Assembly: GCF_016908495.1 (NCBI RefSeq)
Contig: NZ_JAFBDZ010000001.1
Coordinates: 682,001-746,000 of the forward strand
Length of the DNA: 64,000 nucleotides
Direction of reading: 5' to 3'
Source: Rossellomorea pakistanensis
GTDB lineage: Bacteria > Bacillota > Bacilli > Bacillales > Bacillaceae_B
The first letter of the stretch is position 1. Each line of letters begins with the position of its first letter. The notes below the pieces were generated by a model. The model was given only the letters and a program-made list of their open reading frames with translations, was not told the origin of the DNA and did not search any database. Both the position numbers and the translations under genes were made by a program. Below, one piece after another: positions 17,455 to 27,318 of this stretch.

Positions 17455-17484
17455 CCGCTGGTTTTCTTAGCGGGTTTTCTTTTG
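17455..17484 (+). terminator. Hairpin and T tract inside the nrdAB leader
   Basis: CCGCT / AGCGG hairpin with a 9-base loop followed by gTTTTCTTTT. It lies between the NrdR-box promoter and the cobalamin riboswitch, so it is either an extra attenuator of nrdAB or ends a short leader RNA. Confidence 0.55.
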
Positions 17485-17515
17485 AACAATTACATAAGTT
17501 GACACGACAAATTCA

Positions 17516-17798
17516 GGTGTTCATTCGTGAACTTAATAGGGAATTCGGTGCGAATCCGAAGCTGTCCCCGCAACTGTTAATGTGGACGAACGAGAATAAC
17601 CACTGCAATGAATATCATTGTGGGAAGGTTCTTTAGTAGAGTGAAGCATAAGCCAGGAGACCTACCTCTATTTGTACGTTTCACCATTCTTCGGGGTGTG
17701 AGGAGATGAAACGATAGTGTGAATATATAGGTTAGAATCTCTCTATATTTATTATTCCTCTGTCGTTTTATCCACTCACCGCCGAGTGGAATTTTTTT
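17516..17798 (+). promoter_or_regulatory. Cobalamin (AdoCbl) riboswitch with terminator, controls nrdAB
   Basis: Conserved elements in order: GGGAATtCGGTGcGAATCCG, CTGtCCCCGCAACTGT, and the B12 box with AGCCAGGAGACC (about 17651-17662). Downstream, AAACGATAG can pair with CTGTCGTTT (antiterminator-like), and a terminator CCACTC / GAGTGG plus TTTTTTT occupies 17772-17798. Expected effect: with B12 present, transcription of this B12-independent reductase stops. Confidence 0.95.
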
Positions 17799-17817
17799 AT
17801 TTTAGGAGGAATTTTCG

Positions 17818-20061
17818 ATGTTAACCCGAACTGCTGACCCTTCCCAGATTCTTAATGAAATCAACAATCATTTTACAGAGCTTCCAATTGAATCATTAGA
17901 TTCTAGAAGTGAAATGATTTTAAATCAAAACCCTTCCATATCATTGGATGACTGGACAGAGGAATGTATTCTTCATTCACTCTCACTGTTAAATGAAGAC
18001 TCACCTCAATGGACGTTTGTCGCTGCTCGGCTTTATTTATCTAAATTATATAGGGAAGTAGCTAATAATAGAGGTGTACCAAGTCAAAGTTCATATTTTT
18101 CTTTCCATAAACTAATCGAAACATTGACACAAAAAGGAATTTATAATCCTGGATTATTGGAAAATTTCTCTGTAGAAGAAATCAACGAACTTGGAAACGA
18201 AATGAAATCGGAAAGGGATTCATTGTTTACATATATCGGTGTTAAGACTTTAGCTGATCGTTACTTAGCTCGAGACCATAGTGGTTTACTTTTTGAACTC
18301 CCTCAAGAGCGTTGGATGATTATTTCAATGACTTTAATGCAAAAAGAAAGTAAGGAAAATAGGCTTCAGTTGATAAAGGAGTCTTATTGGGCATTAAGTA
18401 ATCTCTTTATGACAGTCGCAACCCCTACCCTTTCTAATGCAGGAAAGTCCTATGGACAGCTTTCTAGCTGTTTCATAGATACAGTTGATGATAGCTTACA
18501 AGGAATATTCGACAGCAATACCGATATTGCGAATTTATCCAAAAATGGCGGAGGAATCGGCGTCTATTTAGGCAAAATCAGAAGTCATGGTAGTACGATC
18601 AAAGGATTTAAATCGGCTTCTTCTGGAGTCATTCCTTGGATGAAACAGCTTAATAACACAGCCGTTAGCGTTGACCAGCTCGGTCAAAGAAAAGGCGCAA
18701 TCTGTACATATCTTGATATTTGGCATAAGGATATCCTTTCATTTCTTGATGTTAAATTGAATAATGGAGACGAAAGACTAAGAACGCATGATTTATTTAC
18801 TGGAGTTTGTTTACCTGACCTTTTCATGGAGGCTGTTGAAGAAAGACAGGATTGGTATTTATTTGACCCTCATGAAGTAAGAGAAGTAATGGGCTTTTCA
18901 CTTGAAGATTATTTTGATGAAACGAAAGGAAACGGAAGCTTTCGAGAAAAGTACCATCAATGTGTCTACACCCCTAGTCTTTCTAAAAGAAAAGTACCAG
19001 CGATCGAGATTATGAAAAGAATTATGAAATCACAATTAGAAACAGGAACTCCTTTTATGTTCTACCGTGATGAAGTCAATCGTAAAAACGCAAATTCACA
19101 TATTGGAATGGTTTACTCTAGTAATCTCTGTACAGAAATCACTCAAAACCAAAGTGTTACCACTGTTGTTGAACAAAAAGTGGATGATGGTGAAATTATT
19201 ATTCGTAAATCACCAGGTGACTTTGTAGTTTGTAATTTATCTTCAATCAATCTTGCTCGTGCAGTTACAGAAGAAGTATTAGAAAGACTGATCTCTATTC
19301 AAGTAAGAATGTTAGACAATGTCATTGACATTAATTCGATCCCTGTACTCCAAGCGAATTTGACCAATCAAAAATATCGCGGAATCGGATTAGGCACCTT
19401 TGGTTGGCATCATTTGTTGGCACTCAAGAAGATTAAATGGGAAAGCAGTGAAGCCATTCAATTTGCTGATCGACTTTATGAAAAAATTGCATTCCTTACC
19501 ATTAAAGCAAGTATGGAGCTTTCAAAAGAAAAAGGAAGTGCACCTGCCTTTATAGGTTCAGATTGGGAAACTGGTGAGTATTTTATAAAACGTGGTTACC
19601 ACCAAAGCCCGACCTCTCCTTTTCCTTGGGCTCGTCTCATGGAAGACGTAAGGGAAAATGGAATGAGGAACACTTATTTAATGGCCGTTGCACCAAATTC
19701 CACTACTTCAATCATAGCTGGAAGTACGCCGAGTATTGATCCGGTCTTTAAAAAGTTTTATTCAGAAGAGAAAAAGAATTATAAAATTCCTGTTACAGCA
19801 CCTGATTTAAATTGCGAAACGACTTGGTTTTACAAAACAGCTTATCGTTTAGATCAGCATTGGAGCATTGACCAAAACAGTGCTAGACAAAAACATATCG
19901 ATCAATCTCTATCGTTTAATCTGTATGTAGATAATACGATAAAAGCAATTGACTTATTAAATCTTCATCTACATGCATGGAAATCAGGGTTGAAAACAAC
20001 CTATTATTTACGCTCTACCTCAACAAGCACATTTGAAGAATGTGATTCCTGTTCAAGCTAA
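17818..20061 (+). CDS. nrdA: Class Ia ribonucleoside-diphosphate reductase, large subunit
   Basis: Reduces ribonucleotides to deoxyribonucleotides with a radical delivered by NrdB. 747 residues; ATG 17818 has AGGAGG 8-9 nt upstream. Active-site residues visible: redox Cys218 (SSCFIDTV), N436/C438/E440 in NLCTEI, second redox Cys472 (VVCNLSSIN), the radical-transfer Tyr pair in TTYYLRS and a C-terminal CDSC thiol pair. There is no N-terminal ATP-cone, so allosteric activity control is probably absent. It differs from the usual Bacillus class Ib nrdEF (no nrdI next to it). Control by NrdR boxes and a B12 riboswitch suggests that a B12-dependent class II reductase exists elsewhere. Confidence 0.95.
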   Translation: MLTRTADPSQILNEINNHFTELPIESLDSRSEMILNQNPSISLDDWTEECILHSLSLLNEDSPQWTFVAARLYLSKLYREVANNRGVPSQSSYFSFHKLIETLTQKGIYNPGLLENFSVEEINELGNEMKSERDSLFTYIGVKTLADRYLARDHSGLLFELPQERWMIISMTLMQKESKENRLQLIKESYWALSNLFMTVATPTLSNAGKSYGQLSSCFIDTVDDSLQGIFDSNTDIANLSKNGGGIGVYLGKIRSHGSTIKGFKSASSGVIPWMKQLNNTAVSVDQLGQRKGAICTYLDIWHKDILSFLDVKLNNGDERLRTHDLFTGVCLPDLFMEAVEERQDWYLFDPHEVREVMGFSLEDYFDETKGNGSFREKYHQCVYTPSLSKRKVPAIEIMKRIMKSQLETGTPFMFYRDEVNRKNANSHIGMVYSSNLCTEITQNQSVTTVVEQKVDDGEIIIRKSPGDFVVCNLSSINLARAVTEEVLERLISIQVRMLDNVIDINSIPVLQANLTNQKYRGIGLGTFGWHHLLALKKIKWESSEAIQFADRLYEKIAFLTIKASMELSKEKGSAPAFIGSDWETGEYFIKRGYHQSPTSPFPWARLMEDVRENGMRNTYLMAVAPNSTTSIIAGSTPSIDPVFKKFYSEEKKNYKIPVTAPDLNCETTWFYKTAYRLDQHWSIDQNSARQKHIDQSLSFNLYVDNTIKAIDLLNLHLHAWKSGLKTTYYLRSTSTSTFEECDSCSS

Positions 20062-20071
20062 AGGAGTTGTG

Positions 20072-21121
20072 ATGAAATTGAAAACATTGATAAAAAAAAG
20101 GATTTTAGTAGATCAAAATGCACCAAACCGTTCTACATCGATTATTAATGGCCAGAGCTCAAACATTTTAAATTGGGATGATGTTCGATTTAGCTGGGCA
20201 TATCCAAAATATAAAAAAATGCTTGCGAACTTTTGGACACCATTTGAAATTAATATGTCTAGTGACCGACAACAATTCCCTTCCCTTCCAGAAGAAGAGA
20301 AGAAATCATTTCTTAAAATCATTGGATTATTAGCTTTACTAGATAGCATTCAATCTGATTATGCCAGTAAGGTAGCTGACTATCTTACTGATTCAAGTTT
20401 AAATGCGTTGATGATTATCCTTGCTCAACAAGAGGTAGTCCATAACCATTCCTATTCTTATGTACTTTCAAGTTTAGTGACTAAATCCGAGCAAGATGAA
20501 GTATTTGAATATTGGAGAACGGAGGATACCCTTAAACAACGTAATGAATTTATTACGAATGGGTATCGGGAATTTGTTGAAGATCCAACAGTGGAAAATT
20601 TCTTGAAATCCATTGTCTTTGATGTGATTCTCGAAGGGCTATTCTTCTATTCAGGGTTCGCCTTCTTCTATCACCTTGCACGCCAACAAAAAATGGTTGC
20701 AACAAGTACAATGATTAATTATATTAATCGAGATGAACAATTGCATGTAGATTTATTTGTGAAAATCTTTAAAGAGGTTGTTGAAGAAAATCCAGGAACA
20801 AACACTGATGAATTAGCTCAATTCGTTCAAAATACTTTTACTAAAGCTGCAGCCTTAGAAATTGAATGGGCTAGAACGGTCATTGGGAAGAAAATTAAGG
20901 GAATTTATATTGACGATGTAGAGGAGTACATCAAGTTTTATACGAATATCAGAGTTAACCAGTTAGGATTTGAGAAGCCGTATCCTGAGATTCGACATAA
21001 TCCATTTAAATGGATTAAAGCATATGAAGAAGTAGATCTAGGAAAAACTGACTTTTTCGAACAAAAATCTAGACAATATACTAAAGTTAATGTCGTTGAT
21101 AATGGATTTGATGAACTATAA
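20072..21121 (+). CDS. nrdB: Class Ia ribonucleotide reductase, small (radical) subunit
   Basis: Ferritin-like radical subunit partner of NrdA. 349 residues from ATG 20072 (AAGGAG upstream); a longer frame overlapping nrdA lacks an SD. Metal ligands are all present: D91, E121 and H124 (in EVVHNHSY), E188, E222 and H225 (DEQLH). Tyr128 sits seven residues after E121, the place of the tyrosyl radical, so this is not a radical-less class Ic protein. The C-terminal NVVDNGFDEL should dock to NrdA. Starts 10 bases after nrdA. Confidence 0.95.
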   Translation: MKLKTLIKKRILVDQNAPNRSTSIINGQSSNILNWDDVRFSWAYPKYKKMLANFWTPFEINMSSDRQQFPSLPEEEKKSFLKIIGLLALLDSIQSDYASKVADYLTDSSLNALMIILAQQEVVHNHSYSYVLSSLVTKSEQDEVFEYWRTEDTLKQRNEFITNGYREFVEDPTVENFLKSIVFDVILEGLFFYSGFAFFYHLARQQKMVATSTMINYINRDEQLHVDLFVKIFKEVVEENPGTNTDELAQFVQNTFTKAAALEIEWARTVIGKKIKGIYIDDVEEYIKFYTNIRVNQLGFEKPYPEIRHNPFKWIKAYEEVDLGKTDFFEQKSRQYTKVNVVDNGFDEL

Positions 21122-21139
21122 AATTTATAATGCTACTCC

Positions 21140-21170
21140 AAAAGGGTGACCTATACCGGTCCACCCTTTT
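21140..21170. terminator. Bidirectional terminator after nrdB
   Basis: AAAAGGGTG / CCACCCTTTT arms with an ACCGGT-containing loop, between the convergent nrdB and ywaF-like genes. Confidence 0.85.
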
Positions 21171-21173
21171 CTT

Positions 21174-21929
21174 CTATCTATCATATTCTTTATAAGTCCT
21201 AACATTAACACCCTGCTCTAACATTGATTGAAATTTTATAATCCATTTGGAACAAAGAAAACTAATAAAAAATAATAGAAAGGCAGCAAATTCAAGATTT
21301 ATATAATATACGATTCCTTTCCCGAAAAAGGTAAGTACAGTATCTCCTTTTGGAGGTCCTGCTAGGAAGAAATAATTTGATCCGATCCACCTATTTATTA
21401 GCCCAATAGGAAAAATCATTAAATTTAAGGTAATTACTCCATAGATAATTGATTTAAATGATAAAGTGTACTTTCTAGTTATTAACAGAAATACGGCCAT
21501 TAACGGGATCGCCATATGTTGAATAAAGAACTTAAAATATCGAAAGTGCGGGAATTCAAATAGTAAATCAGGTGTAATTAAAGCAAGGATAGGTGGTATA
21601 AAACCTATATAGAAATAAAAATAAAACAATATATTATTTTTCTTAAAATATAAGTATATTCCAAAAAAAGTACTGAATGAACAAAGATGTAAAGGCAGGG
21701 TTTCTCTGGAGTCCCAAACACCATAAGATATAGCCCAAATTTGATAGAATATTTCACTTCCCGCTAATAGTGAAAACAGTAACCATCCAATGATTTTTTC
21801 TCCCCTTTGATTTTTCCACTTTTGAAAAGAGCAAATCATTATTAATAAAACCATTAGAAAAACCATAAGAGCAGCTATATGAGAGTAGGAATATAATGTA
21901 AAGGTCATTAATTGATCTGGATGAAACAT
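21174..21929 (-). CDS. YwaF-type integral membrane protein (TIGR02206/TMEM164)
   Basis: 251 residues with about seven hydrophobic spans. Features typical of the family: an early WDSRETLPLHLCS segment after the second or third helix, FEFPHFRYFKFFIQH in the middle, and FLAGPPKGDTVL before the last helices. Plasma-membrane protein of unknown biochemical role. Monocistronic, convergent with nrdB. Confidence 0.8.
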   Translation of the reverse strand: MFHPDQLMTFTLYSYSHIAALMVFLMVLLIMICSFQKWKNQRGEKIIGWLLFSLLAGSEIFYQIWAISYGVWDSRETLPLHLCSFSTFFGIYLYFKKNNILFYFYFYIGFIPPILALITPDLLFEFPHFRYFKFFIQHMAIPLMAVFLLITRKYTLSFKSIIYGVITLNLMIFPIGLINRWIGSNYFFLAGPPKGDTVLTFFGKGIVYYINLEFAAFLLFFISFLCSKWIIKFQSMLEQGVNVRTYKEYDR

Positions 21930-22138
21930 ATTTTTTCCTCCTCCTTAAAACTCTTTTTCTTCTCATTACAATATATTCTTTGCACCTTAGCTCTTTCCTT
22001 GTTTGTGCAAAATGGTTACAGTTAATACAACCTATTTCAAAAGTATTAAAAATATTTAAAAAGTTATAATGTAAATTTATTGAAATTGTGGTAAAATTCT
22101 AAGTTGATAAAGAGAATTAGCTTAAATAGGAGGGTAAT

Positions 22139-23689
22139 ATGGAAGGAAAATTAAAGGCGGTCGGTTTTCCAATTTTAATTGTAGTATTTTTCATCTTTGC
22201 ACTTTTTTTTCATCAGCTTCAAGAAATAACGAAACTACCGAATGAAAATTGGAGTCGTTCAATACCACAAGAGTTTCAAACAAAGGAAAAACCAATTATT
22301 TATCAAAGTCAAAACGAGATTTTCCTTACAGATAAAAATCAGGTTCAGCATTATAGAGTCTCTGATGGATTAAAGGTTCAGCACATTGGTAAGATACCCG
22401 TTACAATTCCACGGGGAAATCCTTTTTGGTCTAATGGAGAATCTTTTGTATATCTTAAAAATGATCAACTAATCTTATTTAATAAAGGTAAGGAAACGAT
22501 AATAGATGATAGTGTAACAGGGATTAGTACTTCAGAAAATCAAGTCAGCTATTGGAAAAATGGTGAATTATCTTCTTTAAATGTAAAATCATTTGAAAGT
22601 AAAGTTTTACATATGTTTGAGCAAAAAATAAGTGATGTTTCTTACGGTAGCGATGGTAGCATGATCGTGCAGCATGCCGTTAATGATCTACAAGTAGAAT
22701 TATATTATATCGATCCTAAAGGTGAAGTTTCTAAGAACTCCATTTCGACATTAAACAAATCAACAAATGATAATATCGGCAGTCTTTCTGTGTTGACAGA
22801 AAACAATCAACTATCAATCATCTACAGTACGAAAAAAAGAACACAGGGAGCCCTTTCTTATAGCTTAGGAAGAATCGATCTTGATTTATCGAAACTGAAT
22901 CATTTAAAAGCTTCTCCGAAAGAAATAACCATGCTAAATAAAGAAACCGGTTCAAAGCTTGATTCGCCTCAAAGTGTTAAGGTTGTCAAAGAAGGTGATG
23001 AAAGCTATTTACTATTTACCGCTGAAGGTCAGCGAATTGGAGATAGTAACGCTATAAATGTTTATTATGGAAAGCTAGTAGCTGGATTTGAAGTAAAGGC
23101 AAAGCCTATTAACTCGACTAAAAATGTCACCAATTTTCCTCTTAAAGTAAACAAGGACTCTATTCTTTGGTTGAACTATGATGGCGACATATACGAGCTG
23201 TATGGGGCTTCAAAAGATTCAAATGTAATCGAGGAAAGTCAACAACTAACAAGTCTTGATTGGAAGCAAGCTGGATACAATACATTCTTGATGCTATTTA
23301 GTAGCTTGATCACCATTTTGACTTCATTTTATTGGGTCCTCCCTTCTTTACTCTTATTAATTGTCCTTTATATGACGAAACCAAATATTTTTGAGAAGGA
23401 TGACATTAACTGGGTTGAATATGTATCGATCACCCTGTTTGCGATCATGCCATTTACTTATATGGAAAAAGCAATGAATCACTATTTTTATTCTATGGCT
23501 CCTTCCTACTTTACTTTTTCGGGAAGCAGTTGGATCATTTTAATTGTCATTACCATCCTTTCAGCTATTATTTGGAAGTGGGGGCGAAATCCTGAATGGG
23601 GTACCTTTGGGGGAGCGTTTTATTTCATGGGCATATATTTTCTTATTTACATAACATCTATTGGCCCATACATTTTTAATTTATATTAA
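22139..23689 (+). CDS. Membrane protein with large extracytoplasmic domain, unknown
   Basis: 516 residues; ATG 22139 follows AGGAGG. One N-terminal transmembrane helix (residues about 8-25), then an outside domain of about 340 residues rich in short beta-like segments (for example KPIIYQSQNEIFL, GNPFWSNGESFVYL, EDSILWLNYDG-like stretches), which may be a propeller-type repeat, then about five helices from residue 375 to the end. I do not recognise the family. The layout suggests a sensor or envelope assembly factor, but that is only inference. Monocistronic, with its own terminator. Confidence 0.75.
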   Translation: MEGKLKAVGFPILIVVFFIFALFFHQLQEITKLPNENWSRSIPQEFQTKEKPIIYQSQNEIFLTDKNQVQHYRVSDGLKVQHIGKIPVTIPRGNPFWSNGESFVYLKNDQLILFNKGKETIIDDSVTGISTSENQVSYWKNGELSSLNVKSFESKVLHMFEQKISDVSYGSDGSMIVQHAVNDLQVELYYIDPKGEVSKNSISTLNKSTNDNIGSLSVLTENNQLSIIYSTKKRTQGALSYSLGRIDLDLSKLNHLKASPKEITMLNKETGSKLDSPQSVKVVKEGDESYLLFTAEGQRIGDSNAINVYYGKLVAGFEVKAKPINSTKNVTNFPLKVNKDSILWLNYDGDIYELYGASKDSNVIEESQQLTSLDWKQAGYNTFLMLFSSLITILTSFYWVLPSLLLLIVLYMTKPNIFEKDDINWVEYVSITLFAIMPFTYMEKAMNHYFYSMAPSYFTFSGSSWIILIVITILSAIIWKWGRNPEWGTFGGAFYFMGIYFLIYITSIGPYIFNLY

Positions 23690-23693
23690 TTAA

Positions 23694-23727
23694 ACAAGAG
23701 AGGTGCCTTATTAGGTCCCTCTCTTGT
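23694..23727 (+). terminator. Terminator after the 516-residue membrane protein gene
   Basis: ACAAGAGAGG / CCCTCTCTTGT hairpin followed by TGTTACTGTT, between convergent genes. Confidence 0.75.
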
Positions 23728-23747
23728 TGTTACTGTTCCTATATAAG

Positions 23748-24413
23748 CTATATTTCTAACATCTTCGGTACTCTAGTGCGAATTAAATGGTAAATAAAGA
23801 TCGATAGTACGAGCCAAGCTCCACCCGCTGTAAAACCAGCGATAATATCACTTGGATAATGAACTCCTAAGTAAATGCGAGAAATTCCAATAAAACATAC
23901 AAGTAATAGAGATAAAGCAGATGTAACTATTTTTAACCAAAGATAATCAAACAATCGAAATAAAACAAATGCCAAAGCACCATAAAAAATAAAAGAACCC
24001 ATAGAATGACCACTTGGGAAGCTATAGCCACTTTGTTCTATAAGTGGTTGAATATCTGGTCGTTGACGCTTAAATATCCATTTTAGAAACCAATTAAATG
24101 CTCCTCCGAAGGAAACCGTCAAGATCATGTAAAAAGCAAGTGGTGATTTCTTCATAATGAATAAAACTATAGCAACTAAAACTGTAAGAATGGTAAGCCA
24201 TTTCACCCCACCTAAAAAAGTAATTCTACTCATCCAAAGAGTAAGTTGTGGCGAAATATTTTGTTGAATGACATTAATGATCTTGTTATCAAATAGTTCA
24301 ATTTCATTTTCTTGCAGCTCGTCCACTATTTCTACAAATCCCCACGAAAAAACAAGTAATAAAGCCAAACATATAACGATTATAATCGACTTCTTCTTTG
24401 TTCCCTTTTCCAA
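23748..24413 (-). CDS. PAP2-family phosphatase
   Basis: 221 residues, about six membrane spans. The three phosphatase motifs are intact: KWIFKRQRP (C1), SFPSGHSM (C2) and SRIYLGVHYPSD (C3, catalytic His). Members act on lipid phosphates such as undecaprenyl pyrophosphate or phosphatidylglycerophosphate on the outer membrane face. It is adjacent to and in the same orientation as ku (23 bases), so possibly cotranscribed. Substrate not predictable. Confidence 0.9.
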   Translation of the reverse strand: MEKGTKKKSIIIVICLALLLVFSWGFVEIVDELQENEIELFDNKIINVIQQNISPQLTLWMSRITFLGGVKWLTILTVLVAIVLFIMKKSPLAFYMILTVSFGGAFNWFLKWIFKRQRPDIQPLIEQSGYSFPSGHSMGSFIFYGALAFVLFRLFDYLWLKIVTSALSLLLVCFIGISRIYLGVHYPSDIIAGFTAGGAWLVLSIFIYHLIRTRVPKMLEI

Positions 24414-24436
24414 TATACCTCTCCTCTTAATTCAAA

Positions 24437-25288
24437 TTATTGTGCTTTTTTGGCAGAAGTCCTTTTCTTTTTCTTTGTTGTCTTCGTTTTTTTCGTCTCT
24501 TCCTTAGGTTTTGATTTATCGATGGAGGCTTGCAGTGCAGCCATTAAATCTGTCACGTTTTCCTTCGGCTGTTTTGCTTTAGGCGTGACAAATTTTTCAC
24601 CTGTTTGTTTCGATTCAATTAACTTCATAAGACGATTCCGATACTCGTCATGATATTTCTCGGGTTCAAATTCAGTTGTTAATTGGTCTATTAGCATAAT
24701 CGCTGTATCTAATTCTTTATCTGTGACTTCATTTTCAGCGGGTACATTTGGTACATCTCCAGATGATCGAACCTCGTCCGGAAAATGAATGGTTTCCATT
24801 AACAGCGTATTTTCAAAAACTCGAACAACAGCAAGCTGTTCCTTTGATCTCATAATAATTTTCGCTACTCCAACTTTTTTGGAATTTGTTAATGCTTTAC
24901 GTAGTAACGAATAGGCTTTTTTCCCGCCATCATTTGGAGAGATGAAATAGCTACGATTGTAAAAGACAGGATCTATCTCTTCCATTTTTATAAAATCAAC
25001 AATCTCTACTGCTTTCTCTTCATTACCCTTTTTTAGTTCCTTTAATTCCTCATCTTCTAACACCACAAACTTACCTTTTGTCATTTCATAGCCTTTTACA
25101 ATTTCCTCATATTCTAATTCTTTTTCACAAGCAGGGCATACCTTTTCATATTTAATGGGTGTATGACATTCTTTATGAAGTGACCTAAGCTTTATATCCT
25201 TGTCCTCTGTAGCAGCATGAAGTTTAATTGGAATATTGACCAGCCCAAAGCTGATACTCCCTTTCCAAATGGTGTGCATCGTTTTCAA
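24437..25288 (-). CDS. ku: Ku protein for non-homologous end joining
   Basis: 283 residues. N-terminal signature WKGSISFGLVNIPIKL; bacterial Ku core to about residue 230 with LHKECHTPIKYEKVCPACEKE (possible Zn pair) and the ring-forming barrel. The C-terminal tail is Lys-rich (KPKEETKKTKTTKKKKR), which helps DNA binding and LigD recruitment. Homodimer that loads on double-strand break ends. Divergent from ligD. In B. subtilis the pair acts mainly in spores; no sporulation promoter was identified here. Confidence 0.96.
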   Translation of the reverse strand: MKTMHTIWKGSISFGLVNIPIKLHAATEDKDIKLRSLHKECHTPIKYEKVCPACEKELEYEEIVKGYEMTKGKFVVLEDEELKELKKGNEEKAVEIVDFIKMEEIDPVFYNRSYFISPNDGGKKAYSLLRKALTNSKKVGVAKIIMRSKEQLAVVRVFENTLLMETIHFPDEVRSSGDVPNVPAENEVTDKELDTAIMLIDQLTTEFEPEKYHDEYRNRLMKLIESKQTGEKFVTPKAKQPKENVTDLMAALQASIDKSKPKEETKKTKTTKKKKRTSAKKAQ

Positions 25289-25422
25289 CTCCTTATGATA
25301 AATCCTTTATTATGTTCATTTTGGATTAGAGACTTGAATTTCATGCAAATCAACATTTGGAAAATAGATTATGCTTAGTTGGACAAATTAAGTAAAAGAG
25401 ATGTTTGTGTGGTGATACTAAA

Positions 25423-27255
25423 ATGAAACCGATGCTTCCAACGTTAATATTTGATAAGCCCAGCCGACAAGCCGATTGGGCATATGAAATTAAATACGAT
25501 GGTTTTCGAGGGCTATTAGAGATTCATTCCCCAGATGAAATTAGGCTAATAAGTCGAAATGGAAAAGAATTGATTCATCATTTCCCTGAAATTCTATTAA
25601 CTGTTCAGAGTCTTATTTCCGAGCATAACGGATCATTACCTATTTATTTGGATGGTGAGATTGTTCTTCTTGAAAATCAGTATAAAAGTGATTTCTCCTC
25701 AGTTCAAGTGAGAGGAAGAATGAAAGATCAAAAGAAAATTGTTGACATGGCTAACAAACGGCCGTGTACCTATTTAGCATTTGATTTACTTAAGTACTCT
25801 GGAGAAAGCTTAGAAAAACTTCCTTTTAAAGTACGAAAAGAAAGATTAAAGAAATGGTGTCAATCAGTCGGAATCCCTTTAGAACCTAAAATGGGAAACG
25901 AAAACAGAATTCAAATGGTTCCTTATGAGAAAGACCATGCTTCAGTTCAGAGGAAGGTATTTGATTTTGAAGGTGAAGGGATTATAGCAAAAATGATTCA
26001 AAGCCCATGGGAAAAAGGAAAAAGAACCACTACATGGGTAAAAATGAAAAATTGGAAAAGAGTCAAATGCTTCATTACATCGTTAGATATTAGTAATGGT
26101 TATTACTCTATAGGAGTCTTCAACGAAGAGGTCATTGTCTGCATTGGTCAGTTTTATTTCGGGATTTCTCCTGAAGAGAAACAAGCTTTAAATAAGATCA
26201 TTAAGGAAAATGGCGAGCGTCAAACAAACGACTTTATTCATGTAAAGCCAAGCATTTGTGTTGAAATATATTATTTGGAATGGGTTGATCATCAACTCAG
26301 AGAACCACATTTTCATCAATTTTTATTTGATTTATCTCCATACGAATGCACAATTGAGGAAATGCTATTGGATGAGGCTTCAATCCCTGAAGCGGTAGAA
26401 ATTACGCATCCAGACAAGCCGCTTTGGGAGACACCACCTATTCAAAAGCTTGACTATGTTCGTTATTTAAGGAGAGTATTTCCCTATTTCCTTCCCTTTT
26501 TAAAAGATCGATTGTTAACGGTCATACGGTTCCCTCATGGAATGTACGGAGAGTCTTTCTATCAAAAAAATTGCCCAGAATATGCACCAGATTTTGTTCT
26601 AACCAAGTTAGAAGAAGACATTCGCTATATTATTTGTAATGACCTCCGTACATTTATGTGGCTGGGAAATCAGTTGGCGATTGAGTTTCATCTACCATTT
26701 CAAACCTATAATCAAACAGATGTAAAAGAGGTAGTCTTTGATCTGGATCCCCCTTCTAGAAATGAGTTTTATTTAGCTGTAAAAATTGCAGGTGAGATGA
26801 AAAAATTATTTGATCAGTTAAAGCTCATTTCCTTTGTTAAAACATCTGGAAATAAGGGGCTCCAATTATACATCCCGCTCCCTAAAGGATTTACATGGCA
26901 GGATACTTCTTCTTTTACGGAGTTTATTGCACACTATTTAACAGCAAACTTTCCTGAGGAATGCACAATTGAACGGTTAAAGAAAAAACGAAATGGAAAA
27001 CTATATGTAGACTACATCCAACACGCAGAAGGAAAAACGATTATAGCCCCCTATTCCATGAGAGGAAATAAAGATGGGTTAGTGGCAACTCCATTGTTTT
27101 GGGAAGAAGTAGTACCTGATTTACGTCCAGAGATATTTACGATAGAGAACGTTCTTGAGAGGCTAAAATGTAAAGGATGTCCATGGGAGACATATGAAAA
27201 TGCCAGAGAGCAACAACCTTTTAATGAAATCCTTCTTTTTTTAAAAAATCAATGA
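25423..27255 (+). CDS. ligD: ATP-dependent DNA ligase D (ligase-polymerase)
   Basis: 610 residues from ATG 25423, chosen because the product then starts at MKPMLPTLIF; SD is weak (GGTGAT). The ligase domain comes first: the nucleotidyl lysine is K24 in EIKYDGFRG, followed by LDGEIVLL and GIIAKMIQS. The polymerase/primase domain starts near residue 325 (ITHPDKPLW), with the metal motif VFDLDPP and SGNKGLQLYIPL. There is no phosphoesterase domain, as in the B. subtilis LigD of nearly equal length. Repairs breaks together with Ku. Confidence 0.96.
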   Translation: MKPMLPTLIFDKPSRQADWAYEIKYDGFRGLLEIHSPDEIRLISRNGKELIHHFPEILLTVQSLISEHNGSLPIYLDGEIVLLENQYKSDFSSVQVRGRMKDQKKIVDMANKRPCTYLAFDLLKYSGESLEKLPFKVRKERLKKWCQSVGIPLEPKMGNENRIQMVPYEKDHASVQRKVFDFEGEGIIAKMIQSPWEKGKRTTTWVKMKNWKRVKCFITSLDISNGYYSIGVFNEEVIVCIGQFYFGISPEEKQALNKIIKENGERQTNDFIHVKPSICVEIYYLEWVDHQLREPHFHQFLFDLSPYECTIEEMLLDEASIPEAVEITHPDKPLWETPPIQKLDYVRYLRRVFPYFLPFLKDRLLTVIRFPHGMYGESFYQKNCPEYAPDFVLTKLEEDIRYIICNDLRTFMWLGNQLAIEFHLPFQTYNQTDVKEVVFDLDPPSRNEFYLAVKIAGEMKKLFDQLKLISFVKTSGNKGLQLYIPLPKGFTWQDTSSFTEFIAHYLTANFPEECTIERLKKKRNGKLYVDYIQHAEGKTIIAPYSMRGNKDGLVATPLFWEEVVPDLRPEIFTIENVLERLKCKGCPWETYENAREQQPFNEILLFLKNQ

Positions 27256-27318
27256 GGATCCTTGAACTCTAAACCCTAACCTAGAATTCTTGACAACTAG
27301 CGCCTGATAAAGAAAACA

